Shown here one piece after another: positions 1 through 11,924 of a DNA stretch of 58,555 nucleotides. Origin of the DNA: Funneliformis mosseae (taxonomy: Eukaryota; Glomeromycota; Glomeromycetes; Glomerales; Glomeraceae); NCBI GenBank assembly GCA_910592005.1, contig CAJVPP010000040.1, forward strand, positions 1 to 58,555. The letters are read 5' to 3'. A model generated the notes under the pieces. It saw only the letters and a program-made list of their open reading frames with translations, searched no databases and had not been told where the DNA came from. Each line of letters begins with the position of its first letter. Positions within the stretch are counted from its first letter, which is position 1. The position numbers and the translations under genes are program-made.

Positions 1-839
1 ATTTAGCTGAAAAGGATTTACCTGCTTTACCTAAAAAGCAAAGCAAATTTAGACAATTAAGGACAAAATTAAAAACTGAATTCCATCAATTGGTGGAAAA
101 CAAAAAATGCCAAATCTAAGAATTAGTTGTTAGAATAGAGGTAAATAGATAATTAATGAGAGAACTAACTTACACACTTTTAGATTTAGAAAGATCAAGT
201 CAGAAAACATGTGATTTTTGTTTTAATTGTTATGGAGAGGATAACAAATCTGTTAACTAAATAGTAGCTCGTGTTAAGGTAAATGGTAAATATGTTGCAG
301 ATGATATAGTTTATGAAAATTGTAAAGAGAAATTTGAGAATGATGAATTGGAAAAGTGTGAGAGATGTGATAGATTACAAACTAAACATTATATTGATGT
401 TCATGGTGATAAATATGTTTGTTTTTGTATTAGATATGAAGAAGACATAGAAGAAAAGGAACTCTCTCTTTTGCCTAGTGAGGAAATAAGTCAGTCTGCT
501 TTTTATGAAAGACAAATAAATGGATTACAAGAAGAATTAGCCACTGCTGAAGAAGCGTTAGAAATTGAAAGAGAGGAAATAGCCAAGTTTCAAGAAAAGT
601 CTGAGGAATAAAACAAAAGACAAAAACAGGAATTATTAGATAAGATTAAACAACAAGAAATAGAAATTATTAAATTAACTCAGAAAATTGAACAATTGAA
701 AACTTTAACCCCTCAAGAGTTAGTCAATAAGTTAAATGCTTATGAGGCAGAGAATGAGAAATTAAAGAACCAGTTAGAACAATTACAACAGAATGGTCAA
801 TTAACTGCACAAGTTGAAATTAAAGAAACTAAGAAATGA
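1..839 (+). pseudogene. Broken Cys-rich coiled-coil protein, 5' end outside window
   Basis: One reading frame runs from position 3 to a TGA at 837-839 and is interrupted by four TAA codons (117-119, 150-152, 258-260, 609-611). Between the stops it still reads like protein: an N-terminal basic stretch, a Cys-rich middle (TCDFCFNC, then EKCERCDRLQ) that could bind zinc, and a Glu/Lys/Gln-rich tail with coiled-coil character. All four stops are TAA at places where Gln (CAA) would fit. The longest uninterrupted part, 348-611, has no ATG start. I do not recognise the family. It is best explained as a decayed copy of an amplified gene whose start lies left of the window. An alternative code is unlikely because the intact neighbours end in TAA. 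Confidence 0.5.
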
Positions 840-913
840 CCTTGATTGAAAATAAGAAAGTAATTTTTGGTTATTTCCCTCTGTATAATTCCAACTATCA
901 AAGAAAATGATAA

Positions 914-1180
914 TTATTTTCCTTTTAAAGATTTTTGCTTTTTATTTGATAATAATACATCATCATGATGCTTTCTTTTTCCAACATTTATTATTTTTCT
1001 TTCTTCATGGTAAATTTCATAAGTAATCTTTTTTTTTCTTAGATAAGCTTTCAGCATCTGAGTATCATTTATTTTGAAAATGTAAGGTGCAATTTTTTCA
1101 CCTTGTTCCTTTTTTAGAATACTTCTAATGGTGCTATAATTCTTGGGTTTCATAGTAGATCTGATATAAATGAGTTTCAT
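914..1180 (-). CDS. Small basic hypothetical ORF (88 aa)
   Basis: This is an 88-residue ORF with an ATG start and a Lys/Arg-rich C-terminus (KRKHHDD...NKKQKSLKGK) that could serve as a nuclear localisation signal. No family is recognised. It lies convergent to and just beyond the broken Cys-rich gene, so it may be another piece of repeat-derived sequence. In DNA this AT-rich an 88-codon ORF can arise by chance, so the call is weak. Confidence 0.2.
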   Translation of the reverse strand: MKLIYIRSTMKPKNYSTIRSILKKEQGEKIAPYIFKINDTQMLKAYLRKKKITYEIYHEERKIINVGKRKHHDDVLLSNKKQKSLKGK

Positions 1181-2306
1181 ATTAACTATTTTTATATAGA
1201 GGTAATTCTATATATTAAGAGGATAACAAATGGAAGATTTTAATAACCACATTATTAAATTTTGATTCCTGAAATCTTTGGTAATACCAATGTTCACTTT
1301 GTCTGGTTTTGTTGCAGCATGTCTCATATATTAATAATTACTAAATTCTATAATATAAGTTAATAAAATTTTATATTCTTTATTATAATATTTTATTCAT
1401 ATAATATAGAAAGTAATTATTATTAAAATAAAGAATGTTTAATATATATGAAAAGTGAATACATATTATAAAAAAAATTCAAATTCAAATCATTTAGATA
1501 AAACTAATAATTATTAATTATTAAATTAAAATAGAACTATAATTATATTACTTTTTAAAAGATTTTGTAATTGATTTTTAATAAAAGAAATAATAAATTT
1601 TCTTATTAACAAATTCTAGTATTTGAATAAAATGATAAGAAAAAATAGAAATAAATTTACAAATTGATGATTAATAATTTTAAATGAGTTTTAGAAATTT
1701 AATAATTTCTATCAAATTTTAATATTATTTTTAAAATATAAGTTTCTAAATATTGTAATAATAATAATAATATCTAAATTATTAAAAACTGATGTTGAAA
1801 GATTGCAAAGAAATAAAGAAGTAACAATTTCTTTAGTAAATAAAGCAATAAAAAAGAAAGAGAAGAGATGTTTTCTTTTTTTTTTTTTTCATCCAACCAC
1901 TGTATCTTATAAAATTTAATGTGATTTTACTGGTAACAATAAAACGCAGTTTTTTTTGATTATATAAACGTTTTCTTTGATTATATAAACGTTTTCAAGC
2001 ACACTTTATTAATTGCCTTGAAAAAAATATATTCCAATATTAAACGGAAATCCAAGAATACATCAAAAAAAAAAAAGAGAATCTATGATTAAGTGATAAA
2101 GGGAGGAAATTAAAGGGGTGGGAAAAAACAAGAAATACATCATAATCGTAGGGGAGGATGATAATCCATAATTTTAAAAAAATCATTAAAAATCAAAAGA
2201 ATGAACGTATAAAAAAAAAAATAAATAAATTTTATATAAATACAACGCAAGTAGCATATTTACAGCATTGACAAGAAGGTCGATAAGTATTATTTTAAAA
2301 CAAATA
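1181..2306. other. AT-rich spacer, no gene seen
   Basis: Very AT-rich DNA between the small ORF and the 3' end of RAX2. No credible coding exon was found on either strand. It holds a perfect 21-bp tandem duplication (separate entry) and poly-T and poly-A runs, and probably includes the RAX2 3' UTR. Confidence 0.6.
1955..1996. repeat. 21-bp perfect tandem duplication
   Basis: Two adjacent identical 21-bp units (1955-1975 and 1976-1996) with the core TATATAAACGTTTTC. It looks like recent local duplication, and no function is evident. Confidence 0.8.
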
Positions 2307-5300
2307 TCATGATTCAGATGGGTTTGTTTGGTCTTGATTTAATATCACATAATTACTTGGGAATACACCTTGTATAAAATTACCATCCTCTAAAAAATTT
2401 TAAAGTAAATGTTAAACTCGAGAAATTTCAAAAACAATTGAAAACATCATACTGAATAAATTTCTTACGATCTATCTTGTATCCAAACCACCATATTTCG
2501 TTACTAGTATCAGAAACAAAGATTTTATCTCCATCATTAAAACCTAAAAAAAAATAAACAAATAAATAAATTTCTCTAACAAATAATAAAATAAAAAAGA
2601 TAAATAAAAAGAACTTACCTAATTCACCATCTTCCCTTGCGATAAACGGATATCTTGCACGGTATTCGTATGCTTCTCCACTCGACAAACCTTGACCTAT
2701 CGGAGCACCTTCACCTGGAGTAATAACAACTGAATGAACCTGACTTGAAGGTCGAAGTACAGCTGTGCCTATTTGTTCTGTCGCGGTAGCTTTAGCTAAA
2801 TTTGAATCAATCAATTCATCATCTATCGATTTCGGTGAATTATTTTGTAAGGTAAAAGTTTGATTATAATGTTGGCCTGTCGGAGATCCGGAACCAATGA
2901 ATCCAGAGGTTGCAACTTCATCTAATGATTTCACATCAGTATAAGATCCAAATACAGAATTCCTTTGGTTGTTACTTGAGGCCATAGAAAAACGATTATT
3001 TCCTTGTCCGATTATAGCGGCAGCAGCATGAATCGTGGCCATTATTTCACTATCTCGAATGGGTGTTTTCATAGAGTCGCGTGGACCTAATGGAGTAGGT
3101 TTCTTTCGATGTTTGTTTTTGAAATATCTATAGGTCATACCAGAAGCGACAATTAGAAATACGAGGGATGATGCAATAGCTATTGAAACTAATATAACCA
3201 AAGGAACTGGCAATGGTCCTGAAAAATTTTATAAAATAAAATAAATAAATCAATTAGAAAGAGATTTTTTTTTAAAACCATAATGTTAAAATGATTCCAA
3301 TTCAGCTTACTTTTTCCAAATATTAATTCAGGAATAATTGTCGTGAATATAGTAATGATATGCCCCGAAACTCCATTGGTTTGTGAAGATAAGATATAAG
3401 GATACATATCTTTTCCATCATATAAAGCCGCACTAACATCTCCAATTGTGTCCAATTTTAAAGAACCAGAAACGAGAAGCAACCACTTTTCACCCAAATA
3501 TTCAACATTTTCATGTTCACTATTCGAAGGAAGTAATGTTAGAGCTTCTATGTTAGAATCTGACATGATTTGTTCGCCTATGATCCTGAACTCATCGCCA
3601 TTCCATTTACACAAATATGCAGAACCATCTGTTTCAGCGTGCCCTGAGACAAAGAATTGACCATCCATCATGAAATCATTAGATACTACGGTAGCAATTC
3701 CTGGAAGTTTATTCTTTCCGGATCCCAAGACACTCATATCTTCCCAACTTGATTTGCTAAAATCATATTTAAGTAAATAAACGGGTTTTCCATTTAAGGT
3801 CAAATTTCCGGCAACAACTAGGGGATTCGGATCTTTATTTCTCATTCTCTATACATAAATAATAATAATTATTATTGTTATTTATAATTATTTATTTATT
3901 TGAACAATAAAAATATTGTAACTTTATTTACCCCAATTAAATCCATAGAAAATATTTCACCGGAAATATCATCTTTCGCACCAAGAGTTTTCCATTGTCT
4001 TAGGCTTGAATCCCAAATACAAATAGTTTTGCATTCAAGTGAGCCGGCTTTATCGAATTTTCCGCCTACAAGAATTTCGGGCGTTCCTGTACGATTTCTT
4101 ACCACATTAACCTTAACATTATCATCATCCGCTAAAAATGGCATTTAAAATGAGTTGAAAAAATTTTGGAATGTGAACAATATAAATAATTTTTTCTTAC
4201 CGGTCAATTGAGGTGATACGATCACACTACGCTTGTACAAATCATAAATGACGAAAGAATTATAAATCTCGTTGCTTTCATTAGGTACGGTGAATGCACT
4301 TCCGATGTATAATAAATCATTTATTACATCAAGAGATTTGACCTCCCCTTCGAAAGCAACATCGTTTCCCAAGCTGTTCCACAAACCATCTTCGATAATG
4401 GCAACATTCTTGGTACCACTAAGTTCAAATTTGCCACCAATGATCACGCAAGACTTGTCATTTCTTGTATCGTTCCACAACAAACCAGTATTAATGATAA
4501 TCTCGGGAACTTTTCCATCAGTAGCTTGTGGATATATTGGAAGTGCAGAAGTTCCAGAACTTGTAATAAGACTTCCTCCAAATGCGGTTGTAAGCTGAGC
4601 GGTTGAGATTCTTCCAGCATAAAATGTAAAAGGATCGTTTGTTCCAGAAACCGCGATATCCTTTATAATACCATCTATATAGCCAGCCGTTGCCCAGTCC
4701 GAGAATTTAATATCCCAAATTGCGTAACCAAATGTTACATTTCCATACATAATTCCATTTTCATTAGCCCATGGAGTTATAGCCGTATTGAACTTACCGG
4801 CCACATGAACTTGTTGATGATCCTTATTACCAAATAAAGTTAACCTTCCTACTTCACCATTTACACCACCAGCAATTGGATTCCACTGATTTTCTGAGAG
4901 GCTTAATCTGGCGAGATTCTCTAATCGTAGTGATGCAGGCCCTAATGCAGTACCATTGAATAAACCTCCAACCAATAAATTGTCCTCAACTTGTTCTAAA
5001 GTGTTTACTCGACCATTAAGACCTCCATTAGGTAGTGGTATAAATGTATTACCATCATATTCTACAATATTGAAGAATGTGACATTATTGAATTTACCAC
5101 CGATTACAATTGTATTTGGAGATGAGACTTTAATAGTGTGTACAGTTGAAAGGGGAGCCAATACACCATTAAATCTATTCCATGCAGGTTCATTCAGATC
5201 TGAAGCTGGTATATATTGGAATAACCCGCTTAAAGGAAAACCATATAGACTCTTTACAAATCTAATACTGTCCACTACAATAATAGCTTCACCTCCGACG

Positions 5301-7201
5301 GGTACTGTTGCAGTAGTTGATACTGTAATTTCCACAGTAGGTTGAAAAAAAGTTGTAGTAGCAACGATAAATAATCCAGGAAATAGTACATCTCTTCGAT
5401 TAAGTTGTGAAGGATTATTTTGAGAAATTGTTATAGGTCCAATTGTTTGATCAGGAGCAACGGTGATCCTGACATCAATGGAGATCGTTTTTGAACAATC
5501 ATATGGAATACAACTAGGAGTATCCATAGAAACATTATAATATCCAGCTTGTGGAATATATGGTCGCATGATAACTTTTACTGTAGATGTAGCAAGTTCT
5601 CCAGCTGGAATTATTGTCTGCAACACATTTTGCCAAATTCCTGAAAGTAACTTAGTTGTCCATACGCCTTCATATGTCACTTTTGGTTGAAATATGTTGG
5701 TGCCACCACAATTGGGATTATTATCATTCATGTCACTCACGGCACGTACAATAATATCTAAAATAAAGTGAGATAATATTATTTTTAAACCTTTTTTTTA
5801 AAAGGAAAAAAAAATATGTTCTTTAGTGATTATTTTTACCTGATTGAAAAAGTTTAATTCCATGAAATCCTCCACCATTTCCGTACCATTCCAAAATGTC
5901 GATTTGAATTCCTGTTAACTCTGGTTGACTAACAAACGTGAACATTTGAAAATCTTCATTACTTGGACTAAGAGGGCAAGATGTACACGTTACTAACAAT
6001 CCATTTATAGGGTCCATATAAGATAATGTAACTACACTCATATCAGCTGTGGCGATTAACCTATATCAAAAGGATAAAAATGAAAAATTGTTTTTTTGAA
6101 AAATACTCCAAGGATAGAATGATTCACCTTTTTCTAATAAAATCTCCCCTCTTTTTTTTTTTTTACCCAATCCCATCATTTACCTAAATGTCTTTGTTCC
6201 CCTTCCCTCAAAATTTGTATTCTTAATTCCAATCACACTTGGAGTTAATTTAACGTTGAATTCTGCCCTCCAAAATCCTGGCATGCCATCTCTCATTAAC
6301 CAAGTTGTTCCAGGTCCATCAGGCTCTGAATTACATAAAACAGAATATGGATTACCAAGAATTTCTCGATCAGCTGAATTCCCTCCAGTAATCTGTAGTT
6401 ATAAAGATAATTTTAAATAAAGTGAACTCATCTCTTTGAATTAAATACTTGAAAGGAATCAAAAAATGTTACCACAGCTTTTTGAATATTTATTGGTTGA
6501 GTATTTGATGCCGCACCAAATATTCCATCACCAGTTGCATCAAATTGACCTCCAAAATATATAGTGTTGTTAGGCTCATTATACGCAATGGTATAAACTG
6601 GCCCATTAAATCCTTTGAAAGGTAATGGCACCCATGTTTCATCACGCCATACAGCTACACTACCAGCAAAATCCGTGGCATTTATATTGTTTGCCACTGG
6701 ATTCGTTGGAGTTACGAACGAACCTCCAACATACACGATAGAATTTTTGGTATCACAATACAATGAATATACTGGACCATCCAATCCCTCTACTAAAGAT
6801 GATAATGTTTTGCTAGATGGATCATAACGAGCTATATTGTTAACCGATATATCTCCGAGTGTATCAAATTTCCCACCAATATATACATCCATCCCTTCAT
6901 TAGACCGTGGTAGTATACATATCGCATTTATAGTTCCATTATATGATGTCGTCCCGACCAACTGAAAGGGATTATTTTGTGCTTGTGATATAAAGGAGTC
7001 ACTCGTTATATCAAAATTTTCTCTTTGTCCTGGTGCACTGTATACTGATATACCATTATATTGACCCAAGGTAAGAATTTGAGACAGCCCATTGAAATTT
7101 ATTTTTGGTGCCTCAGCTGTAACGGTTACAAATCCTTGCAATATCCCAGTACAAGATATTAGTACCGTTACTATTATATCATATATTCGTATTGTCTTCA
7201 T
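2307..7201 (-). CDS. RAX2: Rax2-like cortical polarity marker with C-terminal SH3-like domain
   Basis: Rax2 family proteins are large type I membrane glycoproteins that mark cortical sites for polarised growth or budding. Nine exons were traced on the minus strand: 7201-6449, 6392-6184, 6060-5840, 5757-4201, 4131-3932, 3848-3311, 3218-2619, 2543-2469 and 2389-2307. All phases close and give 1,411 aa. Residues 1-30 form a hydrophobic signal peptide. The ectodomain carries repeated beta-propeller-like motifs (YVGGSF, YFGGQF, IVIGGKF, VGGLFNG, HVAGKFN). One transmembrane helix (PVPLVILVSIAIASSLVFLI, about residue 1162) is followed by a basic stop-transfer stretch. The cytoplasmic tail ends in an SH3-like fold: RARYPFIAREDGEL, FNDGDKIFV, EIWWFGY and GVFPSNYV. 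The last intron (2468-2390) is needed to reach the GVFPSNYV strand. Without splicing, exon 8 would stop early at 2428. Start: first ATG before a good signal peptide. Confidence 0.93.
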
Positions 7202-7959
7202 ATTTTAAACATAGAATAAAATTTTTCAATTTTATTCGGGATCTATAATATATTATACTTTTGAAAGAAAAATTGTTCGTAAAAATTAAAATAAAATTAA
7301 CTGGCTTTAGATATTATTTATTTTATTATGGTTTATTTTTTAAAAAAATTTTTCATAATTAAAAGTTCTATTTGCTATATTATTCTATACAAAATTTGCG
7401 ACCTTCAACAACTGAAAGTTTCAAAGTTGTGTTGTTTTAAGGGTCACAACACTTCCTCTTTAAATAAATATAGTATATTTTTATATTATATATAATATAC
7501 CTACACGATTTTTTTTTTTTTTTTTGCCTCGGTAACTTTTTTTGTTTTCGAAAAAGAGGCAAATTATGCAAATAATGCAAGCTGTAGGCATTAAAAAAAA
7601 AAAAAAAAAAAAAAAAAAATTAAAAAAGTACAATTGATACTATATTCTTTCATTCGTACAGAATCATCAGCCTTGCTCTTTTTGAGAAGTACAAATTGAA
7701 AAGGGAAAAAAAATTTTTTTTTTTACAATTATTCAATTCAACTCAATTTGGAGTTCTGTAAATTGTGATACGATCACCTATTTTTAATTTATATTTTGCT
7801 GAAAATTCGGTGGTACAAATCTAATAAATATATATGAATATAAAGTAATTTATATTGTATAACAATCTACATTCCGGAATGTTGAGTAAAAATGCAGTCA
7901 TTGCACAGGAACAAACCTAATAGTTGTGTTAATATGGTAATTTAGGATAATTTTGCAGC
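7202..7959. other. Intergenic, RAX2 promoter side and RPN6 3' side
   Basis: AT-rich spacer of about 760 bp with no coding exon seen. It contains a long poly-A run around 7591-7619 and T-runs near 7509-7525. Such poly(dA:dT) tracts commonly exclude nucleosomes upstream of fungal genes. The last RPN6 exon could extend into this interval, to 7898. Confidence 0.5.
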
Positions 7960-9998
7960 CTACATGATCAATAATGAGAATATCTTTAGCAGGAGAATTC
8001 TGCAGGGTAATTTACCCCTTGATTTAGAACCTAAATAAGGGTATAAGGTTACCTTCTCATATAATGATTCAACAACATTTCCCATTTGTTTCAACGTTTC
8101 CAATGTGGCTTCATATGTTAACTTGATACGATATTGAATATTAATAATCATGTCAAATAATGTGAATAGATCATATACATAACCTTAAAAAATAAACTCA
8201 CATCTTGAGATGGTTCATCAAAAACAATTAAGCATCCGGCGCCTTGATCCAGGATTCCATGAAAAACTTTATCCAATATCATTTGAGATAATTTTGTCTC
8301 TACTTGCGGAGTTGGCAATTTGACCATTTCTGCAACATGTGAAATTTCGACCCTTGAGAATGGTTCTATTATACGTACTAAATTTTGTTCGAGCAAAGTG
8401 TCATAAAGTGCAGCAAGATGTGATCGAATGATTGGATCATTTCCCAATTCTATGAAAATCAGAAGTTAAATCAACGATAGGTTATAAGGAAACATTTAAG
8501 GAAATGATGTCATGATAATTAATACCATCTTTATAAGTTGCTAACGCATTTTCAAATTCGTTGAGTGAACGATTTTTATGAGCCGTTGCTACAGCTTTCA
8601 TAGCATCAACTTCACGTCCAGCGTAACGTAAAGCGAGTTTACCATTGATAATGGCATAAACGTCATCCGACTATATAATTCAAAAAAGGTATATAAATTA
8701 ATTACGTAAAATTTTTTAAAAATAAATGAGGTATTATCTTTACCAGATTCAACATGATTTTACAAAGCAACATATATTTCAAAGCGAGAATAGCTCTTGA
8801 ATCATCTTGTGAAGAATATCCTTCAAGAGTTTCATAAAAATATGAATATCTATAAATATAAAAGTTATAATGTAGGTTGGGTTATGAATAATAAAAGTTC
8901 AATGATAATATAAAATATTTAATTACGTACGCGGTTTTATAGTCTTTATCCTCAGCGTGCAAAATTCCAGACTGCATATCAAGTGCAGCTTGAAGAAGAG
9001 GTGGACAATAAATAGCGTTCGCTGACGTTCTAGCTGATGTAAGGGCAGCCTTAAAGTATTTTAATATTATTAGTATAATGATAATTACGACATTCACCAT
9101 TAAAAATTGAAGTTTACCCTGGACTTTGGTAAATTTCGTAATGCATGGCAAACTCTACTCTCCAAAAGCTGGACTTCCACCAACACCATTTTATCATCCA
9201 AACGTTTTAATTCTCTTAAAAGTGAATTAATAAGAGTTAAAGCGTCATGGTACATTTTATGATCAAGGTATCTAATAAAAATAATAATAGTAATAACGTT
9301 AACATAAAACATATATATATAGCCAATTATCCAAGGAAAAAACTATATATATATTACAAAGCTACTAAACGAGTCTCTAAAGATTGTTTTAAGAAAATTC
9401 GCTTTTCTTGTACGCTCCAGTCAATTGTCTCCTTGCAAATTTCGATTTGGAGAGGTAGTGAATCGGGAATTTCGGAGAACAGATCAATCAACGTCTTTAC
9501 TGAAATAATCCATTCAATTCATTAAAAATAGAATCGATTTCTTAAATCGATTATGAAACAACAATAATAACATATAATACAAATACTATACCGATTTTAG
9601 CAGTTTTTGCTCTCACGATTGACGCCATAAAAGTTCGGGAAGAACGTATCAAATTTGATAAATCATTGGGTTTTCTAATACAAGGAATCATGAATCTTTA
9701 AATTTCATAAACATGTAGTAATTAATTTTTTTTTATTTTTTGATACCTATAATCCCGATAAAGTTCACCGAGCTTGACAAGAGCAAGTTCTTGATCCCGT
9801 GCCAAATTATCATTATTTCCTAAAGAAATAAAAATATAAAATAGTCGATTATGAAATTATCCCGTGCAAAGTTATAATGTCACGTATTAACATAAAGTAC
9901 ATACCAGCATTTTGTGCAAGAATTTTCTTATATATCTGTTCTGCTTCAACAGGATAGGTCTTAACAAGTTCCTCGGCTTGTTTCAAAAGTGAAGACAT
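7960..9998 (-). CDS. RPN6: 26S proteasome regulatory subunit Rpn6 (PSMD11)
   Basis: Rpn6 is a PCI-domain lid subunit that clamps the 20S core and the 19S regulatory particle together. Ten exons were traced with consistent phases: 9998-9905, 9819-9747, 9674-9592, 9499-9358, 9271-9118, 9049-8931, 8849-8744, 8670-8526, 8449-8202 and 8121-8053. They encode 411 residues that follow the human PSMD11 pattern throughout, including [36 protein letters not shown], the PCI segment [20 protein letters not shown] and [15 protein letters not shown]. The very C-terminus after SLYEK is uncertain. One acceptor gives a 418-aa protein ending at 7960, and another acceptor (AG at 8001-8000) gives about 444 aa ending at 7898. 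The start is the ATG at 9998 ([12 protein letters not shown]). It is divergently arranged with BUB3. Confidence 0.93.
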
Positions 9999-10230
9999 AT
10001 TGATATATTGTTAAACGATATCGACTAATGGTGTGCGCTGCTGCAAGAAAAGTTCTTTGAACACACCGTGACCTATGGGGCAACGTAATCAGCAAAAAGT
10101 AAAAAAAGGGGAAGTTTTTGATTGGTTGATGAGACATGAAAATTTGTTACACGATATATATATAAGATTTCGTGGTATTCATGAATTAAATAAAAAATAT
10201 TTCTTACTATAAACGATAAACAATCTCTCA
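9999..10230. promoter_or_regulatory. Bidirectional promoter interval RPN6/BUB3
   Basis: The start codons of the two divergent genes lie 232 bp apart, so this interval must hold both core promoters and 5' UTRs. I found no convincing yeast-type proteasome control element (GGTGGCAAA). Confidence 0.55.
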
Positions 10231-11589
10231 ATGCAGCAGCAACAACAATTTGAGCTGGTTGATCCACCTTCGGATGCAATTTCCTCAGTCGTGTTCTGTC
10301 CGACCACTTCAAATCACTTGTTAGTTTCTTCTTGGGATAAGGTACATATTTCATTTTTAATTTCATTTTATCGCTTACTCTCTTGTATTAAATCACACGT
10401 TTCTAGACGGTGAAACTTTATGACGTGGAGGAAAATTCACTTAAAGCTTCGTTTCAACATAAAGCCTCAGTTCTCGACTGTTGTTTTTCTGACGGAGCAC
10501 ACGTATTTAGTGGAGGACTAGATCATTGCATAAAAAGGTGAAAGTTATATCAATTTTTTATTAATAATTTTTTTTTATTAATCAATATTTTTTATTTAAA
10601 AAGTTTTGATATCAACACGACCAACGAATTCATTGTGGGTTTACACGATAAGGCAGTAAAATGTGTCGAATATAGTTTAGAAAAGCGTAAGCTAAATTAA
10701 AAATTCACGTATTTTCAGTTGGTCTTTTATCACAATATTTTAATTTGTTTTTGTATAGACATGATTGTATCTGGATCATGGGATTGTACAATTAGATTAT
10801 GGGACGTTCGTAAAAAGGACGCACTATCTGGACAATATGAAATTGGAGAAGGGGCAAAAGTATTTGCGTTGTCATTAGTTTATTATAAATTAGTGGTAGC
10901 AACGGCTGGTAGACAATTTTTTATTTATGATATTAGAAATATGTCTGAAACCATACAAAAACGTGAAAGTAGTTTGAAATTTATGACTCGTTGCGTAAAG
11001 TGTATGCCTAATCGACAAGGTAAGGATTAATTTAATTATTTAATAGATTTCTCAAACTTACGATTTTGATTTTTTACTTTTTATTTTGGTTTAAACTGTA
11101 GGTTATGCTAGTAGTTCAATCGAAGGACGCGTTGCTGTGGAATTCTTTGATCCATCACCTGAAATTCAAGCACGTAAATATGCGTTTAAATGTCATAGAA
11201 AAGTTATTGATGGCGTAGATACAGTTTACCCCGTTAACGCTTTAGCTTTTAATCCAACGTGAGTTAATAATAATCATTTTTTATTCTTTATAAAAACATA
11301 CTTACATATTTATAAAATTCATCTATATAGACATGGAACTTTTGCTTCGGGAGGAGCCGACGGTGTAGTAAATATTTGGGATGGTTTCAATAAAAAACGG
11401 CTAAAACAATATCCTCAGTATCCAACTAGCATTGCAAGTTTGGATTTCAGTAAAGATGGGCAATATTTGGCTATAGCAAGCAGTTATACATTTGAAGAAG
11501 GTGAAAAAGATCATCCTCCAGATTCTGTATTCATAAGACACATTGGTGAAAATGAATGTAAACCAAGAGTTGTGGCGTCCAGTGCTTAA
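10231..11589 (+). CDS. BUB3: Spindle checkpoint WD40 protein Bub3
   Basis: Bub3 is a seven-bladed WD40 protein that binds phosphorylated kinetochore repeats and recruits Bub1 and Mad3/BubR1. Six exons: 10231-10341, 10407-10537, 10604-10686, 10759-11019, 11102-11258 and 11331-11589. Phases close and give 333 aa, close to human BUB3 (328). Diagnostic matches include [81 protein letters not shown] and [18 protein letters not shown]. The conserved SIEGRVAVE and KYAFKCHR segments argue for Bub3 rather than the related Rae1. The N-terminus starts with a short poly-Gln (MQQQQQFEL). It is convergent with the PRCC-family gene, leaving about 335 bp between stop codons. Confidence 0.96.
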
Positions 11590-11924
11590 TTAAAAGGTTC
11601 TTGTATAATTTAATTGTTTTATGTAATATCGTCGTTAACTTTTTTTAGATCGGGAAATGCTAATTTTATTGTTAGGTAAGCATTTCTGTGTTATGTTTTT
11701 TTTTTTCCTTTTAAATTTTAATTTTTACTTCTAGCTACCAGATGACCTATTTAAGTGAGTAAAATTCATTTACTATTTTATATAATAAAATCTCTTTTTT
11801 TAACAGTTTTTTTATCATCATTTATTTATAAAATAATTATAATATATTATAAACATGTCAATAAAATTTAATAAATTCATTAAAATCCTGGAAATAATAA
11901 TAATGATGATGATCAATATATATG

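Noticed and set aside
1..839. Alternative genetic code with TAA read as Gln
   Set aside because: BUB3 and NOC3 on the same sequence end in TAA at the expected protein ends, and the stops occur only in decayed repeats.
2428..2468. RAX2 ending at 2428 (tail YDVFNCF)
   Set aside because: A consensus GTAAG donor at 2468 and a TTTTTAG acceptor at 2391-2390 join in phase and restore the GVFPSNYV end of the SH3-like domain, so the unspliced end is less likely.
4956..5345. 129-codon plus-strand ORF inside the RAX2 locus
   Set aside because: It is antisense to the conserved RAX2 ectodomain exon (5757-4201), has no recognisable motif, and is explained as a shadow of the real gene. The same holds for 4272-4598 and 3448-3660.
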